In this document: piece by piece, positions 51,200 to 60,299 of the stretch
Numbering within the stretch: position 1 is the first letter of the stretch
Layout of the letters: the number at the start of each line of letters is the position of its first letter
From: Synechococcus sp. MU1642
GTDB lineage: Bacteria; Cyanobacteriota; Cyanobacteriia; PCC-6307; Cyanobiaceae
Length of the DNA: 64,000 nt
NCBI RefSeq assembly: GCF_020514115.1
Contig: NZ_VTKZ01000003.1
Location: forward strand, 62,001-126,000
Reading direction: 5' to 3'
The notes under the pieces: generated by a model
Database searches by the model: none
What the model was told of the DNA's origin: nothing
The model's input: only the letters and a program-made list of their open reading frames with translations
Translations under genes and position numbers: made by a program

Positions 51200-52054
51200 A
51201 TGCCCATGACCCTCGCCCAGCTTTCGGCCCCCTATGCCCACTGGGATTTCGTGCATCCCAGCAGCGGTGATCGGTTGCGGATCATCCCCGAGCGGGGCGG
51301 TTTGGTCAGTGGTTGGTGTTGCGGAGGGCGGGAGATCCTGTATTTCGATCAGGAGCGCTACGCCGATCCCACCAAAAGCATTCGCGGCGGTATTCCGGTG
51401 CTGTTCCCGATCTGCGGCAACCTGCCCGGCGATGTGCTCCCGGTGGATGGTGTCGACTACCCCCTCAAGCAACACGGCTTCGCGCGGGATCTCCCCTGGC
51501 AGCTTCAGTTGCTGGAGGATCAGAGCGGCGTGCGCCTCAGCCTGTCCAGCACCGAGTCCACCCTGGCGGCCTATCCATTCTCCTTCCTGCTGGAGATGGA
51601 GCTGCGCCCAGTTGCATCTGCGTTGGAGATTTCCACCATCGTGCATAACTCCGGTGATGCCGCCATGCCCTTCAGCTTTGGCCTGCATCCCTACTTCAAC
51701 GTCAGCGATCTGGCCCAGACCCGGCTCACCGGCTTGGCGGAGCGCTGCCTCAACCATCTGGAGATGGCGGATGCGTCCACGCTGGATCAGCTCAATCGGC
51801 TGCCGGAGGGGGTGGATTTCCTCTGCCGCCCAACGGGCCCAGTCAGCCTGATCGACGATGCCACCGGCCTGACGTTGGAACTGCAGCATCAGGCACCGCT
51901 GGATCTCAGCGTGGTTTGGACCGAGCCTCCGCGGCCGATGGTTTGTCTGGAACCCTGGACGGGGCCTAGGCAGGCCCTGGTGAGTGGTGATCGAAAACTG
52001 GTGCTGGAGCCAGGTGCCCAGCAGATCCTTCGTTGTTGCTATAGCATCTCCTGA
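51200..52054 (+). CDS. Aldose 1-epimerase-like / hexose-6-phosphate mutarotase-like protein
   Basis: A 284-residue beta-sandwich of the galactose mutarotase superfamily. The conserved landmarks are PERGGLVSGWCCGGREILYFD, IRGGIPVLFPICG, the HGFARDLPWQL segment with a catalytic His and Arg, FSFGLHPYFNVSD with the second His, and CLEPWTGPRQAL near the end with the Glu. These fit YeaD-type glucose-6-phosphate 1-epimerase better than GalM. The role is supply of the right anomer for sugar metabolism. The 3' end overlaps convergent glcE by 16 bases. Confidence 0.88.
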   Translation: MPMTLAQLSAPYAHWDFVHPSSGDRLRIIPERGGLVSGWCCGGREILYFDQERYADPTKSIRGGIPVLFPICGNLPGDVLPVDGVDYPLKQHGFARDLPWQLQLLEDQSGVRLSLSSTESTLAAYPFSFLLEMELRPVASALEISTIVHNSGDAAMPFSFGLHPYFNVSDLAQTRLTGLAERCLNHLEMADASTLDQLNRLPEGVDFLCRPTGPVSLIDDATGLTLELQHQAPLDLSVVWTEPPRPMVCLEPWTGPRQALVSGDRKLVLEPGAQQILRCCYSIS

Positions 52055-53190
52055 TTCACCCCCGGCAGCCGGCCGCGGCTGAGCTGCAGCTTGGGATCGA
52101 ACTGGCGTTTCACCGCTTCGATCAGCGGCCGGGAGGGACGGTCAAGCCAGGCCGGCACAGTTGAAGTGGCCGTGCGTTTCAACAGCGTCATTTCGCCGCC
52201 AAGGCCTATCACGTCGCGGCGCAGCGCCTCGAGTTGGTGATCCGGTGTTGCCGCATCGCACCAGCCATCACCGCAGCCGGCTCCTGCGGCCAGCTCCCAG
52301 CACCACAACTTGAGGGCCCTCATCGCCTCATTCCGCAACAACCGCTGCAACTGGGCCGGCGGCAGCACCAGCCGTACCAGCTGCTTTGAGGGGCTGGCAT
52401 CGAAGGTTGTGGTCAGGGCATTGGCGCAGGCCTGGCGTTCGGTGTTGAGCTGCTGTTCCGCCGCCATCGTCTCGAGCTGCTTCAGCTGGTCCTCCACCGC
52501 CTGCTCCGACACGCTGCTCACCACCAGCCGCAGCCGCCAGGCACCATCGCCGGTGTTGATCCAGTCACAGCGTTCCGGCGTCTGGCTGGAGCGCAGCAGT
52601 TCGCTGCGGAAGGCCTCCTGGGCTTTCAGGTCGCCGTCCACGAGCAGGCTGCTCCGGGCGGGACGCAGCGGTTGCAGCCGAAGGGTGAGTTCGGTGATCA
52701 GCGCCAGGCTCCCCCAGCTGCCGCAGAGCAGCCGCATCAGGTCGTAGCCCGCCACGTTCTTCACCACACGGCCACCGGCGTGGGCTTCGGTGCCATCCGC
52801 CCGCAACAGGCCGATGCCGATGATTTGATCGCGCACCCCAAGGTGGCGTTGACGTAGGCCCCCGGCCAGGCCCCGAGCCACCAGGCCACCGATGCTCCCG
52901 GGCGCGCCGGCCCGGGGCCAGTCAATCGGCAGCCATTGCCCCTGTTCCGCAAGCAGATCCTGCAGGTTCTGCAATGGCAGGCCGGCTTCCACCGTGATGG
53001 TCAGATCGTCCACGGCATGGTCGATCACCCGGTTGAGCTGACGGCAGGAGAGCACTTCATGGCGGGGATCCAGCGGTGGGCCCCAGTCCATGCGTGTGCC
53101 CATACCACTGGGGCTCCAGGGTGTGCCGTTCTGATGCCACTGGCGCACCAGGTCGATCAGAGCGCTTTGGTTGGAGGGGGAATGGATCAC
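52039..53190 (-). CDS. glcE: Glycolate oxidase/dehydrogenase FAD-binding subunit GlcE
   Basis: A 383-residue FAD protein of the VAO/PCMH fold. SPSGMGTRMDWGPPLD and LTITVEAGLPLQNLQDLLAEQGQWLPIDWPRAG are the flavin-binding start, APGSIGGLVARGLAGGLR and GGRVVKNVAGYDLMRLLCGSWGSLALITELTL follow. GlcE works with GlcD and the iron-sulfur GlcF to oxidise photorespiratory glycolate to glyoxylate; GlcD is not in this window. Divergent from the kinase gene with 14 bases between; glcF lies beyond it on the same strand. Confidence 0.9.
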   Translation of the reverse strand: MIHSPSNQSALIDLVRQWHQNGTPWSPSGMGTRMDWGPPLDPRHEVLSCRQLNRVIDHAVDDLTITVEAGLPLQNLQDLLAEQGQWLPIDWPRAGAPGSIGGLVARGLAGGLRQRHLGVRDQIIGIGLLRADGTEAHAGGRVVKNVAGYDLMRLLCGSWGSLALITELTLRLQPLRPARSSLLVDGDLKAQEAFRSELLRSSQTPERCDWINTGDGAWRLRLVVSSVSEQAVEDQLKQLETMAAEQQLNTERQACANALTTTFDASPSKQLVRLVLPPAQLQRLLRNEAMRALKLWCWELAAGAGCGDGWCDAATPDHQLEALRRDVIGLGGEMTLLKRTATSTVPAWLDRPSRPLIEAVKRQFDPKLQLSRGRLPGVNQEML

Positions 53191-53204
53191 GGCACGATGG
53201 TGCC

Positions 53205-54551
53205 ATGAAGGTTGTGGTCATTGACGACGATCCCACCGGCTCGCAGACGGTGCACAGCTGTCCGCTGCTGCTGCGTTGGGATGTCGACACCCTGCGCCGG
53301 GGGCTGCGCCATGCGTCGCCCTTGTTGTTTCTGCTGGCCGACACTCGGGCGCTGCCGCCAACGGATGCAGCGGAACGCAACCGCGATATTGCGGCGGCTT
53401 TGGATCAGGCGCTGCATCGGGAGGGGTTGGAGCGTGATCAGGTGTTGCTGGTGAGTCGTGGGGATTCGACCCTGCGCGGTCATGGGGTGCTGGAACCTGA
53501 GGTCTTGCAGGCGTCCTTTGGTCCCTTTGATGCCACCTTCCACGTTCCGGCGTTCTTGGAAGGGGGACGCACCACCGTGAACGGGGTGCATCTCCTCCAC
53601 GGGGAACCGGTGCACACCACGCCGTTTGCCCAGGACCGGCTGTTTGGGTTCAGCAGCAGTGATCTGCCCCGCTGGCTGGAGGAGAAAAGCGATGGCGCCA
53701 TTGCCGCGGCGTCAGTGCAGCGGATAAGTGGCCGCGACCTGGATGCCGCCTGTGATGCGGGGCTGCCGCTGTTGATCGATCGCCTGCGTGGTCTCCAGGG
53801 CAATGCAGCGGTGGTTGTGGATGCCGAGCGGCAGGAGCAACTCACCGCACTGGCCGCAGCGGTGCAGGCCCTGCAGAGGGAGAAACGGTTTCTGTTCCGC
53901 TCTGCCGCCAGCATGGTGAAGGCCCTGGCGGATCCGGGACCGCCGCCGCTTGATCCCGAGGGCTTGGCGGGGTTGCGGCGCTCGGCTGGCGATGGAACGC
54001 CTCTGCCTGGACTGGTGATGGTGGGCTCCCACGTGCCCTTGGCGGACCAACAGCTGGAGCTGCTGCTGGCGGAACCAGGATGCCAAGGGGTTGAGCTGCC
54101 GGTGCCGCGCATCGCCCGGGTGCTGGAGGGGCCGACACCTGATCTGCTGCTGGCCGATCTGGAGCGGGTCTGGCTGCAGCAGTTGCGAGCGCTGCTTGAG
54201 GCAGGCCTCACGCCGGTGTTATTCACCAGCCGTGGTGAGCTGCGCTGTGCTTCAGAGCAGGAGGGTCGGCGCTTGTCCTGCGCTCTGGCGGAGCTGATGG
54301 GGCGACTCGCGGCATCTCTCGTTCCTGATCTGGGTTATTTGATAAGCAAAGGCGGCATTACCACCCAGACACTGCTGGCCCGGGGCCTGGCCCTCGAGTC
54401 GGTGCAGCTGGAAGGCCAGCTGCTGTCAGGACTGTCTCTGGTGCGTCCGTCAGCGGGACCCTGCACTGGATTGTCGATTCTCACCTTCCCCGGCAATCTC
54501 GGCGTTGCTGGCACGCTGCGGGAAGCCTGGCAGCGGATGCAGGCCGGCTGA
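53205..54551 (+). CDS. Four-carbon acid sugar kinase family protein (DUF1537)
   Basis: A 448-residue kinase of the family whose members phosphorylate threonate, erythronate and related acids. It begins VVVIDDDPTGSQTVHS, the family's N-terminal signature, has SRGDSTLRGHGVLEPEVL (substrate side) and VPAFLEGGRTTVNGVHLL, and ends with the nucleotide domain (SKGGITTQTLLARGL, FPGNLGVAGTL). ATG 53205 is chosen; the upstream frame lies over glcE. It sits between glcE and glcF on the opposite strand, and its last 102 bases are antisense to glcF. The substrate is not known. Confidence 0.87.
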   Translation: MKVVVIDDDPTGSQTVHSCPLLLRWDVDTLRRGLRHASPLLFLLADTRALPPTDAAERNRDIAAALDQALHREGLERDQVLLVSRGDSTLRGHGVLEPEVLQASFGPFDATFHVPAFLEGGRTTVNGVHLLHGEPVHTTPFAQDRLFGFSSSDLPRWLEEKSDGAIAAASVQRISGRDLDAACDAGLPLLIDRLRGLQGNAAVVVDAERQEQLTALAAAVQALQREKRFLFRSAASMVKALADPGPPPLDPEGLAGLRRSAGDGTPLPGLVMVGSHVPLADQQLELLLAEPGCQGVELPVPRIARVLEGPTPDLLLADLERVWLQQLRALLEAGLTPVLFTSRGELRCASEQEGRRLSCALAELMGRLAASLVPDLGYLISKGGITTQTLLARGLALESVQLEGQLLSGLSLVRPSAGPCTGLSILTFPGNLGVAGTLREAWQRMQAG

Positions 54552-55808
54552 GGCGGCCAACAGTTCCATTGGGTGCTGCACATGGGCCCGATCGCCCAGA
54601 TGGCGCCGCAGCTGCAGGGTGCAACCAATGTTGGCGCTGGCCACCCATTCAGCGCCGGTGCCGCTGAGATCGTCGGCCTTGATCCGGCCCAGTTCGGCGG
54701 CTTCCTCCGGTTGCACCAGGTTGTAAATGCCGGCGCTTCCGCAGCAGACCCCCGCTTCGGTCGCTTCCCGCAGCTGAATGTCGGGGATGGCGCGCAGCAG
54801 CTGGCGGGGCTGGGCCTGGATTCCCTGGCCGTGAATCATGTGGCAAGCGTCATGCATGGCCACCACGCCGGGGAGAGGTTGTAGTTGGGCGCGGAACGCA
54901 TCGACGAGGCCGCGGTCAGCCAGGAATTCCTGCACATCCAGCACCGGGGCCCTGAACGCAGCTTTGCCGTTCAGCAGCTCCCCATAGGCTTTCATCGTGT
55001 GGCCACAGCCGGAGGCCGCCACCAGCACGGCATCCAGATGTCCCTGGATCTTGTTCATGCTGCGGACCAAATCCCTCGCCAGTTGGCGGGTGAGCTGCAG
55101 CTCACCCTGGTGATGGCTCACCGCCCCGCAGCATCCCTGGTCCTGTGGAATCACCACCTCAAAACCATTGGCCTGCAATACCTTCACCGTTGCGTTGCTC
55201 ACGCTGGGGTCGAAGCAGCGCTGCACGCATCCCAGCAACAGCGCTACGCGGCCGCGGCGTTCCCCGCTGGCGGGATTGATCTGGGGCAGTTGGTCGCTGA
55301 AGCTTTCCGGCACCAGGGGGGGAAGTAGTTGCTCCATCGCTTCGATTTCCGGCCCGAATAGACGGGTGAGACCCGAGCGGCGGGCCAGGATTTGCAGCGG
55401 TGTGCCGGCATAAGCCCGTAAGGGTTGCAGCAGGGCCCGCAGGCGATTGGGGTAGGGCAGCACCTGCAGCAGCAGGTTGCGGAAGCTGATCTGCCAACTG
55501 CTGCGCTGGTTGGTCTGATTTAGCTTGGGCCGGGTTGCCTCGATCAGCTGGTCGTAGCGGACTCCCGAAGGACAGGCGGAAACACAGGCGTAACAGCCCA
55601 GGCAAGTGTCGAAGTGGCTTGCCACCGTGGCATCCAGCTCCAGTTCACCGGCTTCGATCGCCCGCAGTGCATGGATGCGGCCGCGGGGGGAGTCCATCTC
55701 ACTGGCCAGAACGCGATAGCTGGCACAGGTTGGCAGGCAGAAGCCGCAGTGCACGCAGGGATCTGCAGCGCCAGGCGGTAGACCAGGAAGCTGGGTGGGA
55801 GAGGCCAT
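54450..55808 (-). CDS. glcF: Glycolate oxidase/dehydrogenase iron-sulfur subunit GlcF
   Basis: A 452-residue protein with two 4Fe-4S ferredoxin motifs (CVHCGFCLPTC near residue 18 and CLGCYACVSACP near 69) and two CCG domains (GCCGAVSHHQGE and GVCCGSAGIYNL). It takes electrons from the flavin subunits to quinone in glycolate oxidation. ATG 55806-55808 gives the family start; the frame extends upstream 21 codons. The C-terminal about 30 residues after HPMELLAASAG are not conserved in type and are encoded antisense to the kinase 3' end. Confidence 0.92.
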   Translation of the reverse strand: MASPTQLPGLPPGAADPCVHCGFCLPTCASYRVLASEMDSPRGRIHALRAIEAGELELDATVASHFDTCLGCYACVSACPSGVRYDQLIEATRPKLNQTNQRSSWQISFRNLLLQVLPYPNRLRALLQPLRAYAGTPLQILARRSGLTRLFGPEIEAMEQLLPPLVPESFSDQLPQINPASGERRGRVALLLGCVQRCFDPSVSNATVKVLQANGFEVVIPQDQGCCGAVSHHQGELQLTRQLARDLVRSMNKIQGHLDAVLVAASGCGHTMKAYGELLNGKAAFRAPVLDVQEFLADRGLVDAFRAQLQPLPGVVAMHDACHMIHGQGIQAQPRQLLRAIPDIQLREATEAGVCCGSAGIYNLVQPEEAAELGRIKADDLSGTGAEWVASANIGCTLQLRRHLGDRAHVQHPMELLAASAGLHPLPGFPQRASNAEIAGEGENRQSSAGSR

Positions 55809-55842
55809 CGCCTTAGTCTGGCGTGAATGGCAGCTCTGGTGA

Positions 55843-57267
55843 TTAGAAGCGCTGGATGATCGCCTCGGCAAAACCGCTGCAGCTCACCGGATCCACCTGG
55901 GGTTCCATTAGTCGGGCCAGGTCGTAGGTGACCTGCTTGTCCGCAATGGCGGCACTGAGGCCCTTGGTCACCAGGTCGGCGGCCTCTTGCCAACCCAGGA
56001 ACTCCAGCATCATCACGCCGCTGAGAATCACCGAGCCAGGGTTGATCCGATCGAGACCGGCGTGTTTCGGGGCAGTGCCGTGGGTGGCTTCGAAGATGGC
56101 GGCGTTCTCGCCGATGTTGGCGCCGGGGGCCATTCCCAGACCGCCCACCATCGCAGCTGCGGCGTCGGAGATGTAGTCGCCGTTGAGATTGAGAGTAGCG
56201 AGGATCGAATACTCCTGGGGGCGGGTCTGGATCTGCTGAAAGATGCTGTCGGCGATGCGGTCGTCTACCAGCACCATCTCCTTCCACTTGCCGCCGCCGT
56301 GGCTGCTGCAAATGGCATCGATCACCGCTTGCACCTCGGCATCGATGTCGGCCTTTTTCTCAGGAGTGAGGCTGTCGTAACCCGGCTCAATCATCCGGGC
56401 GTTGGCCTGTACGCTCAGATTGGGATCCTTCTCGAGGTTGCCGAGGATCCAGCTTTCCCGTTCGGTGATGCACACGTCGCGGAATTCGGTGGTGGCCAGC
56501 TCGTAGCCCCAGTCACGGAAGGCCCCTTCCGTGAACTTCATGATGTTGCCCTTATGCACCAGGGTTACGTGACGCTTGTCGCCCTGAAGGCGCAAGGCGT
56601 GCTGGATCGCCTTGCGGATGTGACGCTGGCTGCCGTATTTGCTCACGGGTTTGATGCCGATGCCGGATCCTTCGGGGATCTGGCGCTTGCCCAGCTTGCC
56701 GTTGGCGGGGATGACCACCTCGTTTAGATGCTTGCGCAGCTCCTGGCCGACGGCGTCATCGGCTTCCCATTCCACCCCCATATAGATGTCTTCGGTGTTC
56801 TCCCGGTAGACGATTACGTCCAGATCCTGGGGACGCTTGTGGGGGCTTGGGGTGCCCTCGTAGTAACGGCAGGGACGCACGCAGGAATACAGATCAAAGA
56901 TCTGACGCAAGGCCACGTTCAGCGAACGGATGCCCCCACCCACCGGAGTGGTGAGGGGGCCTTTGATGGCCACGCCGTAGGCGCGGATCGCTTCGAGGGT
57001 GTCCTCAGGCAGGTATTGGTAGGTGCCGTAGAGGTCGCAGGCCTCATCGCCGGCGTACACCTTGAACCATTCGATGCTCTTGCTGCTGCCGTAGGCCTTA
57101 GCCACAGCTGCATCCAGCACCTTCTGCGTTGCGGGCCAGATGTCTACGCCAGTGCCATCACCTCGGATGAAGGGGATGATCGGGTTGTTGGCCACTATGG
57201 GATGTCCGTTCTCGAAGCGGATGGGTGTGCCCTGGCTGGGGGCGGTGAGCTTCTCGAACTGGGCCAT
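55843..57267 (-). CDS. icd: NADP-dependent isocitrate dehydrogenase
   Basis: Makes 2-oxoglutarate, the carbon skeleton for ammonium assimilation. The 474-residue homodimer-type enzyme shows FIRGDGTGVDIWPA, the substrate Ser loop LTTPVGGGIRSLNVALRQ, YRENTEDIYMGVEWE, LVHKGNIMKFTEGAF, and the NADP-binding ATHGTAPKHAGLDRINP. A cyanobacterial insert near residues 300-320 (SLTPEKKADIDAEVQA) is present. Same strand as glcF, 34 bases upstream of its start. Confidence 0.97.
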   Translation of the reverse strand: MAQFEKLTAPSQGTPIRFENGHPIVANNPIIPFIRGDGTGVDIWPATQKVLDAAVAKAYGSSKSIEWFKVYAGDEACDLYGTYQYLPEDTLEAIRAYGVAIKGPLTTPVGGGIRSLNVALRQIFDLYSCVRPCRYYEGTPSPHKRPQDLDVIVYRENTEDIYMGVEWEADDAVGQELRKHLNEVVIPANGKLGKRQIPEGSGIGIKPVSKYGSQRHIRKAIQHALRLQGDKRHVTLVHKGNIMKFTEGAFRDWGYELATTEFRDVCITERESWILGNLEKDPNLSVQANARMIEPGYDSLTPEKKADIDAEVQAVIDAICSSHGGGKWKEMVLVDDRIADSIFQQIQTRPQEYSILATLNLNGDYISDAAAAMVGGLGMAPGANIGENAAIFEATHGTAPKHAGLDRINPGSVILSGVMMLEFLGWQEAADLVTKGLSAAIADKQVTYDLARLMEPQVDPVSCSGFAEAIIQRF

Positions 57268-57349
57268 GGCGGTTGGTCGGGCGTCAGCAGGCCGAGCCTA
57301 TGACTGAGCCGGGAGCTCTACGGTTTCAAACAGTGCAGACCGCGCATCA

Positions 57350-58300
57350 ATGGCTAGCGAGCAGGTGTGGGTGGTGGCGGCCTGCTTCAACGAAGCCGAG
57401 GTAATTACGCGATTTATCGATCGGGTGCTGGCGCTTGAGGAGGTGGATCGCCTCGTTTTGGTTGATGACGGTTCCTCAGATTCAACCCTTGGGGTGATTC
57501 GCAACTGGCAACGGAGCCATGCCGACCAGTCCGTCACCCTGTTGGAGCTCACCCGCAACTTCGGTAAGGAGGCCGCGATGCTGGCGGGGCTGGACTACTC
57601 CAACGGCCGCTGTGCCGCTGCGGTGCTGATCGATTCCGATCTGCAACACCCGCCGGAGCGGATTCCGGCGATGGTGCAGGCCTGGCGCAACGGCGCTGAG
57701 GTGGTCACCGCTGTGCGGGATGACCGCGATGCCGAAGGGCTAGTGAAGGTGGCCACGGCCTCCTGGTTCTATCGGGTGTTCAACCGCCTGGTGGATTCGA
57801 TCCAGCTTCAGGAGGGGGCCAGCGATTTTCGACTCTTGAGTGCTCCAGTGGTGGAGGCGGTGACCCAGTTGCGTGAGGCCACGCGCTTCTCCAAAGGGTT
57901 GATGCCCTGGACCGGCTACCGCAGTGAGGAGATCCCCTACAGCCGTGTGGCCCGCGTTGGTGGCACCACCTCCTGGAGCTTCCTCAAGCTCTGGCGCTAT
58001 GCCTTGGATGGAATCTTTTCGTTCACCGTAAAGCCCTTGAAGGTCTGGGGCGTGATCGGTGTGCTGATTTCGTTCTTGAGCTTTGTCTATGCCGCGCTGA
58101 TCGTGCTGCGCACTCTGGTTTTTGGAGTGGACCTGCCGGGCTACGCCTCACTGATCGTGGCGGTTCTGTTCCTCGGTGGTATCCAACTAACCGGTATCGG
58201 CGTGTTGGGCGAGTACATCGGCCGGATCTATATCGATGTGAAACGGCGCCCGCATTATTTCGTCAGAGCCGTGCATCAGGCTTCAGAGCTGTTGCGCTGA
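57350..58300 (+). CDS. GT2 glycosyltransferase, polyprenyl-phosphate type (GtrB/DPM1-like)
   Basis: A 316-residue enzyme: a GT-A domain (residues 1-230) with VVAACFNEAEVI, DDGSSDST at 40-46, the DSD metal motif at 95-97 in LIDSDLQHPP and GASDFRLLS, followed by two membrane helices (about 235-260 and 270-295) and the end GEYIGRIYIDVKRRPHY. This architecture transfers one sugar from a nucleotide to a polyprenyl phosphate (GtrB, ArnC and DPM relatives). It faces the GtrA-YdjC gene and overlaps it by 18 bases. Which sugar is used cannot be read. Confidence 0.9.
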   Translation: MASEQVWVVAACFNEAEVITRFIDRVLALEEVDRLVLVDDGSSDSTLGVIRNWQRSHADQSVTLLELTRNFGKEAAMLAGLDYSNGRCAAAVLIDSDLQHPPERIPAMVQAWRNGAEVVTAVRDDRDAEGLVKVATASWFYRVFNRLVDSIQLQEGASDFRLLSAPVVEAVTQLREATRFSKGLMPWTGYRSEEIPYSRVARVGGTTSWSFLKLWRYALDGIFSFTVKPLKVWGVIGVLISFLSFVYAALIVLRTLVFGVDLPGYASLIVAVLFLGGIQLTGIGVLGEYIGRIYIDVKRRPHYFVRAVHQASELLR

Positions 58301-59497
58301 CGTCCACTCCTTTTGACGGTTGGTTGAGTTGAAAAAGGCCACAGACTGCTGAAATATCTCCTGATCTATGCCTGCTGAGGCATCGATCAGGGCTGGGTGG
58401 ATCAGCACGACGGGCCGGGTATCTGGATGGATCGTGTTGGAGCTGTAGGCCGTTTCCCAGCTCCGGCGAAACGCTGTTCCGAACATCGACCCACTGAACA
58501 ACACCCCGGCGAAGCGCAGGTTGGTTTCAAGGCCAGCCCGGCGCAGACGGGGGATCGCCAGTCCGCTCAGCAGCTGCAGAACCAGCCACTTGATCAGGCC
58601 GCCTGTCTGCAGGCTGCGCCACCAAAGCCTGAGCGACAGACCTTCCGGCAGGGGTTCCCGCGTCGTGCGCATCCAGGTGATCGATTCGGAAGGGGCCAGA
58701 TCCAGCACGGCATCCAGCACCAGGGGTACAAGGTGGATGTGCTGGTGGCCATCGAGGCGGATGTGACTCAGGCCTGTGAGTTGGCGGTAGCGGCTGATCT
58801 GCTGCTGCAGAACCCTACGCAGCTGGGGGGCGATGCGTCGGCGCTGCCAGGGGAGGAGTGAGGCCAGCAGCAAGGTGCCGAATCCGCTCGGCAGATCCGG
58901 GCATTTGGCCAAACGATGCCCTTCGGTCAAGCAGAGGTGCAGGGTGAGTGGCGGTGGCTCGGCAAGGTTGCGCCAGGCCTCCATGGCATCGGCCGCACTG
59001 GGACCATTCGCCAGAAGGCTGGCGCCTTGAAGCCTTCCGCTTTGGGCGAGATCGATGATCGCCGCATCAACGCCTTCTGCTAAGCCGAGGTCGTCGGCGT
59101 GGAGCAGTGGGGGGTGGACGTTCTGTTGCTGACGGGCCTTGGCACTGAACTGAGCTGCTCGGCTCCAGATCAGGGCATTTAGCAGCGTGGGTGTGAACAC
59201 CAGCACCAGGGTCGGGGCTTTGAGCAGCGGCAGCAGGGCGCAAATGCTGATGTTGACGATGTATTGCAGCAGAAGCCAGCGACGGGCGAACTGGCGACCC
59301 CCCGTCTCTTCGCGGAAGGTGAGTAGGGCATGACCGAGATACCCCGCCACTGAGGCGGCCAGGAAGGCGATGGGGTTGGCCAGGCTCAAGCTCATCCACT
59401 GGCCCAGCATCAGCAGCACGCCGACGTGTACAGCTGTGGCCGTGCCTCCCACCACGCCGTAGCGCAGCACGCGGTTCAGCACAGGCATTATTTGCAA
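58283..59497 (-). CDS. GtrA-like flippase fused to YdjC/ChbG-type deacetylase
   Basis: A 404-residue fusion. Residues about 8-115 form four membrane helices of the GtrA family (RYGVVGGTATAVHVG, then NPIAFLAASVAGYLGHALLTF), which moves lipid-linked sugars. Residues about 130-400 form a YdjC-family carbohydrate deacetylase with the metal and catalytic sites HADDLG (133-138), HLCLTEG (187-193) and DGHQHIH (249-255). The ATG at 59497 overlaps the nucleosidase stop by 10 bases, so mtnN is upstream in the same operon. The two domains are normally separate genes; here they share one chain and face a GT2 partner. Confidence 0.85.
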   Translation of the reverse strand: MQIMPVLNRVLRYGVVGGTATAVHVGVLLMLGQWMSLSLANPIAFLAASVAGYLGHALLTFREETGGRQFARRWLLLQYIVNISICALLPLLKAPTLVLVFTPTLLNALIWSRAAQFSAKARQQQNVHPPLLHADDLGLAEGVDAAIIDLAQSGRLQGASLLANGPSAADAMEAWRNLAEPPPLTLHLCLTEGHRLAKCPDLPSGFGTLLLASLLPWQRRRIAPQLRRVLQQQISRYRQLTGLSHIRLDGHQHIHLVPLVLDAVLDLAPSESITWMRTTREPLPEGLSLRLWWRSLQTGGLIKWLVLQLLSGLAIPRLRRAGLETNLRFAGVLFSGSMFGTAFRRSWETAYSSNTIHPDTRPVVLIHPALIDASAGIDQEIFQQSVAFFNSTNRQKEWTSAQQL

Positions 59498-60243
59498 CGT
59501 TGGGGCGCGTCGTTGCAGCGCTGCAGCAGCCCCTCAATCAGCCGCCAGGCCTGCTGTTCGTAGCGCTTGACGAAGTCTTCGAAGCTCTGGGCGGCTGCCT
59601 CATCAGCACCATCGGAAATCACCCGCAGCACCAGCCAGGGGACGCCTTCCTGCTCGGCTACCTGTGCAACGGCGGCGCCTTCCATCTCAACGGCCCGTAG
59701 GTTAGGCAGGGCATCCCGCAGCGCTTTCAGCACTTCCGGATCGCCGATGAAGCGATCCCCCGTGGCGATCAGACCGCTGCTGGGCCGTGCGAACCCGTCC
59801 AGGTCGCCTGCGCTGTGGGCCTCTATCAGAGCGGTCTTGGCCCAGTCGAACCAGGCCGGCTTCGGTTGGAGTCGGTCTTGGTTCAGCGCTGGCAGCGTGA
59901 ACCTTGGGAATAAGGGTCGGGCATCCATGTCGTGCTGCACCACGGCATCGGCCAACACCACATCCCATTGCTGCAGGGCCGGGTCCGCAGCGCCGGCAAC
60001 GCCAGTGAACACCAGCAGATCGATGCTGGGATCACTGGCGAGCAGGCGTGTGGCGGCCCGTGCAGCGCTCACCTTGCCCCAGCCACTCCAGGCCAGGCTG
60101 AGGCGTACGGTGTCGCTCCACGAACCTGTGTGGATCCTTAGGTCGCCGTGCTCGCTGCAGCTCAGATTCTTGAGGTGGCTGAGGTCGGCGCCGATCTCCA
60201 CCTGCATGGCGCCCAGCAGGCCGAGGTGCAGAGGTTGCGTCAT
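59488..60243 (-). CDS. 5'-Methylthioadenosine/S-adenosylhomocysteine nucleosidase family protein
   Basis: A 251-residue nucleoside phosphorylase-fold enzyme: LGLLGAMQVEIGADLSHL carries the catalytic-type Glu, FTGVAGAADPALQQWDVVLADAVVQHDMDA the phosphate/purine loop, AVEMEGAAVAQVAEQEGVPWLVLRVISDGADE the MEG motif and the catalytic Asp. It cleaves adenine from MTA or SAH, or acts on a related nucleoside such as futalosine. ATG 60241-60243. Overlaps gtrA-ydjC by 10 bases. Together with AhcY it controls SAH levels. Confidence 0.88.
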   Translation of the reverse strand: MTQPLHLGLLGAMQVEIGADLSHLKNLSCSEHGDLRIHTGSWSDTVRLSLAWSGWGKVSAARAATRLLASDPSIDLLVFTGVAGAADPALQQWDVVLADAVVQHDMDARPLFPRFTLPALNQDRLQPKPAWFDWAKTALIEAHSAGDLDGFARPSSGLIATGDRFIGDPEVLKALRDALPNLRAVEMEGAAVAQVAEQEGVPWLVLRVISDGADEAAAQSFEDFVKRYEQQAWRLIEGLLQRCNDAPQRCK

Positions 60244-60299
60244 GGTTTCGTAAACCTCGGGCAACCGTAACGGCGACCTCTTGCTTCGCCCTGCACACT

